Made by a program: the position numbers and the translations under genes
Part shown: one piece after another, positions 61,195-64,000 of the stretch
How the letters are laid out: every line of letters starts with the position of its first letter
Position numbering within the stretch: the stretch's first letter is position 1
Notes under the pieces: model-generated
The model's database searches: none
What the model was told of the DNA's origin: nothing
The model's input: only the letters and a program-made list of their open reading frames with translations
DNA from: Saccharina japonica
Taxonomy: Eukaryota > Sar > Phaeophyceae > Laminariales > Laminariaceae
Assembly: GCA_008828725.1 (NCBI GenBank)
Contig: MEHQ01004596.1
Location: forward strand, 1 to 64,000
Direction of reading: 5' to 3'
Length of the DNA: 64,000 bases

Positions 61195-61404
61195 CTACTC
61201 GAAATGGAATGTCGGTGCTTCCGGTCCGATTTCATGCTTTGACCCCCCCCATGCCGCCGCCGCGTTCGTCTCCACCTGTAGCATTTTGTCACTGTCCAGG
61301 TAGACTCCATCGACCCCCATCTTCGACATGACGGGGTGTACGTCTCCCACACTGGCGAATGGTACTGGTGGTGGTGACGAGTACCCATACATGTCGCCAA
61401 ACAA
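61195..61404 (-). pseudogene. Possible coding relic, paralogous to 26934-27116
   Basis: The minus-strand frame is open for 69 codons: YSSPPPVPFASVGDVHPVMS, then KMGVDGVYLDSDKMLQVETN. It looks more protein-like than its partner at 26934-27116, with which it shares SPPxPVxFAxxG and KMGxxGV. No family is recognised and no splice sites could be assigned. It may be one exon of a gene lost in the other copy. Confidence 0.25.
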
Positions 61405-62162
61405 CTACCCCCGGTGATACCGTTTAAGCGCCTGAAGAGCATCACACGGGGTGGAAATAAGTGTACCGTAGTTTGGTGATGTCACCACAGTAACGGGAGC
61501 CTTCGTAGGGGAGCTGCATCTTACTTCGTAAGAAACGCTTGTGACGCGGACGTTCTTGGATTGGATGCAGCGTAAAGTGAAAGTATATGTTTTGTGACGT
61601 GGCCACTTCCAGAGACAGCAATAGGTATACGATGTGGCTGCCTCCTGAGTGCCTTATTATGTACGGGTATACGCGATGTGATATTACGACCGTCGCACTT
61701 GTGCGGAGTTAAGGTTCCCTACCCCACACAAATGATCTAAATCGACCGCCACCGATGATGACGGTCAGAAAATGCGCTGGTTGTCTAGCTCACGCAGTGA
61801 TTGGTATGTTTAACAGGGGCCGTTGCGGACCGGCTCCATACAAGCGTACGATATACAATGTGACAATACCAAATCCGAGAGGGGTTGTCTTGGGGAGCGA
61901 TAGCAGTTGTTGCGAAGGGATGCGTGCCGGCGCACCCGGGCAACTTCTAGGGGAGGTGATACATTGGGCAGGTCCTGATCATTTGTTTAGGCGGGGATGA
62001 TGTCGTTGCGATTGGGTTTAGAGCTCTGATTTGTTTTAGCTTTTTTCGGATTGGAGCGGGTCGAAGATTGGAGGATTAATCGGTATCATTTGGTGCAAAA
62101 GATACTATTGTCTGGGATTACGGCCTTCAAGAGAGGATTCCCAACGACGGATTTGAAGTTGC

Positions 62163-62410
62163 GACGCGTGCTACGGTAGAAGTAGCACTTTTTGAATGAA
62201 TCGTTTTCTGAACGATCGGGCTCCTTAACCCAAATTTGTCGGATTTTCCTTTTTGTGACGAAAAATGTTTCAGAGTATACTTCGGTCATGAGATTTCTTA
62301 TCCGGCAGCACTTTTTATTTTCCTCCGAAATCATTTTTTCGGTGAGGGATGACGCTCCTTAAGTGAGGAGCTCAGAAAAAACATGGTGCACCTCTATCGT
62401 AGCATGCGTC
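62163..62410. mobile_element. MITE copy 3
   Basis: Left GACGCGTGCTACGGTAGAAG and right CCTCTATCGTAGCATGCGTC are TIRs. The interior is close to identical to 8945-9191 (GAATCGTTTTCTGAACGATC, CATTTTTTCGGTGAGGGATG, GAAAAAACATGGTGCACCTC). The near identity of two copies 53 kb apart indicates recent mobilisation. Confidence 0.8.
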
Positions 62411-62930
62411 TTGCTCAGATGGCGTCGGCAGAGCAGCATGCCTAGTTTCTCACCAAACCGTTACACATTTCCATGTTTTGTACCTGGGATAGCCTTCCGG
62501 CTATTCTGGGGTGTTTCGCTGGCTGGGACAGAAAAGTTGTAGGGGGGTAAAATAAGGGGTAGGGAAGTACCCATGCGCCGAGTAACATTGTTGTGCCAGT
62601 ACGGCATACCCATGGTCTTGATGAATGGTGTCGTGCTCTTTGGCTATTGGTTAATAACGCACGGTGCGGGGAGAAACCAACCACTCCTTCCTGTGGTATC
62701 AATAATATACATGCATACGAAATAGATTTGCTGTCTTGTGCACACTCTCGTGGAGACTTTAGCAGGGCTGCTTCAAGTTGGATTCGAGCTTGTTTCTACG
62801 AGAGACGTGCTGTTTGTCTGCCTTCTACAGTACAGGGGTTGCGATGTTATCGGGCAGTACGATATATTAATGAAGACGGTGATACATGTTTTGTTTCGGA
62901 GTTTTTTCTAGCTTTCCCTTGCAGACCCAA

Positions 62931-63174
62931 GGGCTCCAACACCTCCTAGAGGCCAAAACGAACAAGGTTGACATTGGTCGGGAGCGGGTCTGAGCATTAT
63001 GACTGGAGCTATGCCGTGTTCGGTGAGGGGATATGATACTGTCTTATTGTACCAGAAATAGTGTTGCTGCTATGAAATATATGAAAAACCTTTTTTTCAA
63101 AGACTCAAGGTTTTGACTGAAGGGCCCCCTAAATAGCTGTACGCGATGCGTACTTGAAACATTGACTCACACCA
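62931..63174. other. Sequence paralogous to 36320-36660
   Basis: CAGACCCAAGGGCTCCAACA, GGTCTGAGCATTATGACTGG, AGCTATGCCGTGTTCGGTGA and ACCAGAAATAGTGTTGCTGC match 36320-36660 in the same orientation. It lacks the 101-bp palindrome found there. Confidence 0.6.
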
Positions 63175-63560
63175 CACACACATGAAAGCTCACGTAGGAC
63201 AGCTCATGAGCTAGCTCATCTGTCGTGTATAGCTCAAGCCTTCAAAATATGTATGAGCTACCACCTATAGCTCAAGCCGGGGAGAACATGTGCAGCTCGT
63301 GCTGCTCCTATATGGCCAAAGGAGCTAGCTCGTGTAATATTATATAGCTCACCTTGGGCTAGTATGCGCAGATGGGCTATCCACTACAGCTCAAGCTTTG
63401 CAAACATGTGCAGATGAGTTATCCTCTATATCTCAAGCTTTCAAAATATATGCAGATGAGCTATCGCCTATACTCGTATATAGCTCAAGATGAGAAAACA
63501 TGTGCAGATGAGCTATTGCATATAGCTCACCCCGGGGAAACGTAATCATAGCTCATGTAC
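63175..63560. repeat. AGCTC-rich minisatellite, ~50-65-bp units
   Basis: Six to seven imperfect units contain ATGTGCAGATGAGCTATC-like and CTATAGCTCAAGCTTTCAAA-like halves (clearest at 63350-63540). AGCTCA / TGAGCT occur on both strands, so each unit can form small hairpins. No coding content. Confidence 0.75.
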
Positions 63561-64000
63561 GCCGCTCATCGTAGCTATTTCCCGGCGAAACACGCGTATC
63601 ACACCCTCGCTTTGGCCTATATTTAACCCACTTTGAATAAAATCTAGATCGTTCCATTTATACCGCCTTGTGCCGAAAATGTTCAGCTTTCCGTTTCTTG
63701 ACTGAAGTTTTCTTGTCCCATACTGAATTCAAGTAAGCAATATGTATTTCTTTGCATTCTGATCAAATTTATTTTCTGTGTTTTTCCCGAAATTTCGTTT
63801 TCATATTCACGCTTATACTGAAATCAAGTGAATAAAACTATCGTCTTGGTCGAGAGATTTCAAAATGAGACCTTTTGTTTTCAAGTGAGGTTTAGTACTG
63901 AAATAAAAAGTACCGTCTTGATCAAAGCGAGACTTTTTCCACACCCCGGATATAGTTCAAAAGGTCTCGTTTAGTAAGTCCGCGCGGGCGCGGCCTTCGA
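63561..64000. other. No gene recognised at right edge
   Basis: AT-rich. TACTGAATTCAAGTAAGCAA, TACTGAAATCAAGTGAATAA and TACTGAAATAAAAAGTACCG recur about 100 bp apart near 63721, 63817 and 63894, with GTCTTGGTC / GTCTTGATC blocks, suggesting a weak tandem repeat. No ORF is supported. Confidence 0.4.

Larger units (their letters stand above)
61080..62930. repeat. Segment paralogous to 26860-28560, downstream of gene 2
   Basis: Same-order matches to the region after gene 1 are listed at that entry. Differences include the 248-bp MITE at 62163-62410, which lies where the other copy has none. Together with the gene pair, this makes the duplicated block about 8 kb. Confidence 0.7.

Overview
The window is eukaryotic nuclear DNA: repeat-dense and gene-poor, with no operons, no Shine-Dalgarno spacing and few long ORFs. 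The real genes are split into short exons with GT..AG introns. It carries an APE-type LINE, tRNA-derived SINEs, copia and pogo-like relics and many inverted-repeat DNA elements. The only host-type genes encode secreted cysteine-rich repeat proteins of a kind I associate with stramenopile algae (brown-alga-like). That lineage is an inference (about 0.5); another alga or protist is possible.

Layout: 0-1.3 kb, copia relic (minus strand) and degenerate ~225-bp tandem repeats. 2.9-6.2 kb, interspersed short repeats and a ~183-bp tandem array. 7.5-9.4 kb, pogo/CENP-B-like transposase relic, a recurring TAAGGCGGT motif and the first copy of a 250-bp MITE. 10-16.2 kb, LINE-tail-like repeats, a ~990-bp TIR element and three SINE copies. 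16.2-20.9 kb, almost featureless. 20.9-25.4 kb, intact-looking secreted-protein gene 1 (7 exons, 216 aa). 25.5-28.6 kb, a foldback element and sequence paralogous to 60.7-63.1 kb. 32.3-33.7 kb, an inverted, broken relative of the same genes. 36-40.3 kb, palindromic elements. 41.5-42.5 kb, a 5'-truncated inverted LINE copy. 43.8-44.6 kb, a TIR element with a 475-bp foldback inside. 45.8-48.6 kb, a 1.22-kb tandem repeat with a (TAG)n expansion in one unit. 49.1-53.8 kb, a LINE with an uninterrupted 1228-aa endonuclease/reverse transcriptase ORF. 54.5-59.9 kb, secreted-protein gene 2 (9 exons, 285 aa). 60-63.1 kb, the paralogous downstream segment. 63.2-63.55 kb, an AGCT-rich minisatellite.

The main biological content is the gene pair. 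Each gene has an almost identical signal-peptide exon, then repeats of a two-exon module. Exon B is ~36 aa with 6 Cys, phase 1 to 0; exon C is ~28 aa with 4 Cys, phase 0 to 1. A distinct last module ends in Cys-stop. Gene 1 has three modules and gene 2 has four. Because each module starts and ends in phase 1, modules can be gained or lost without breaking the frame. Intron sequence is also shared between modules, so growth by duplication of ~870-bp genomic units is the likely mechanism. All exon joins were read by eye, with no transcript data.
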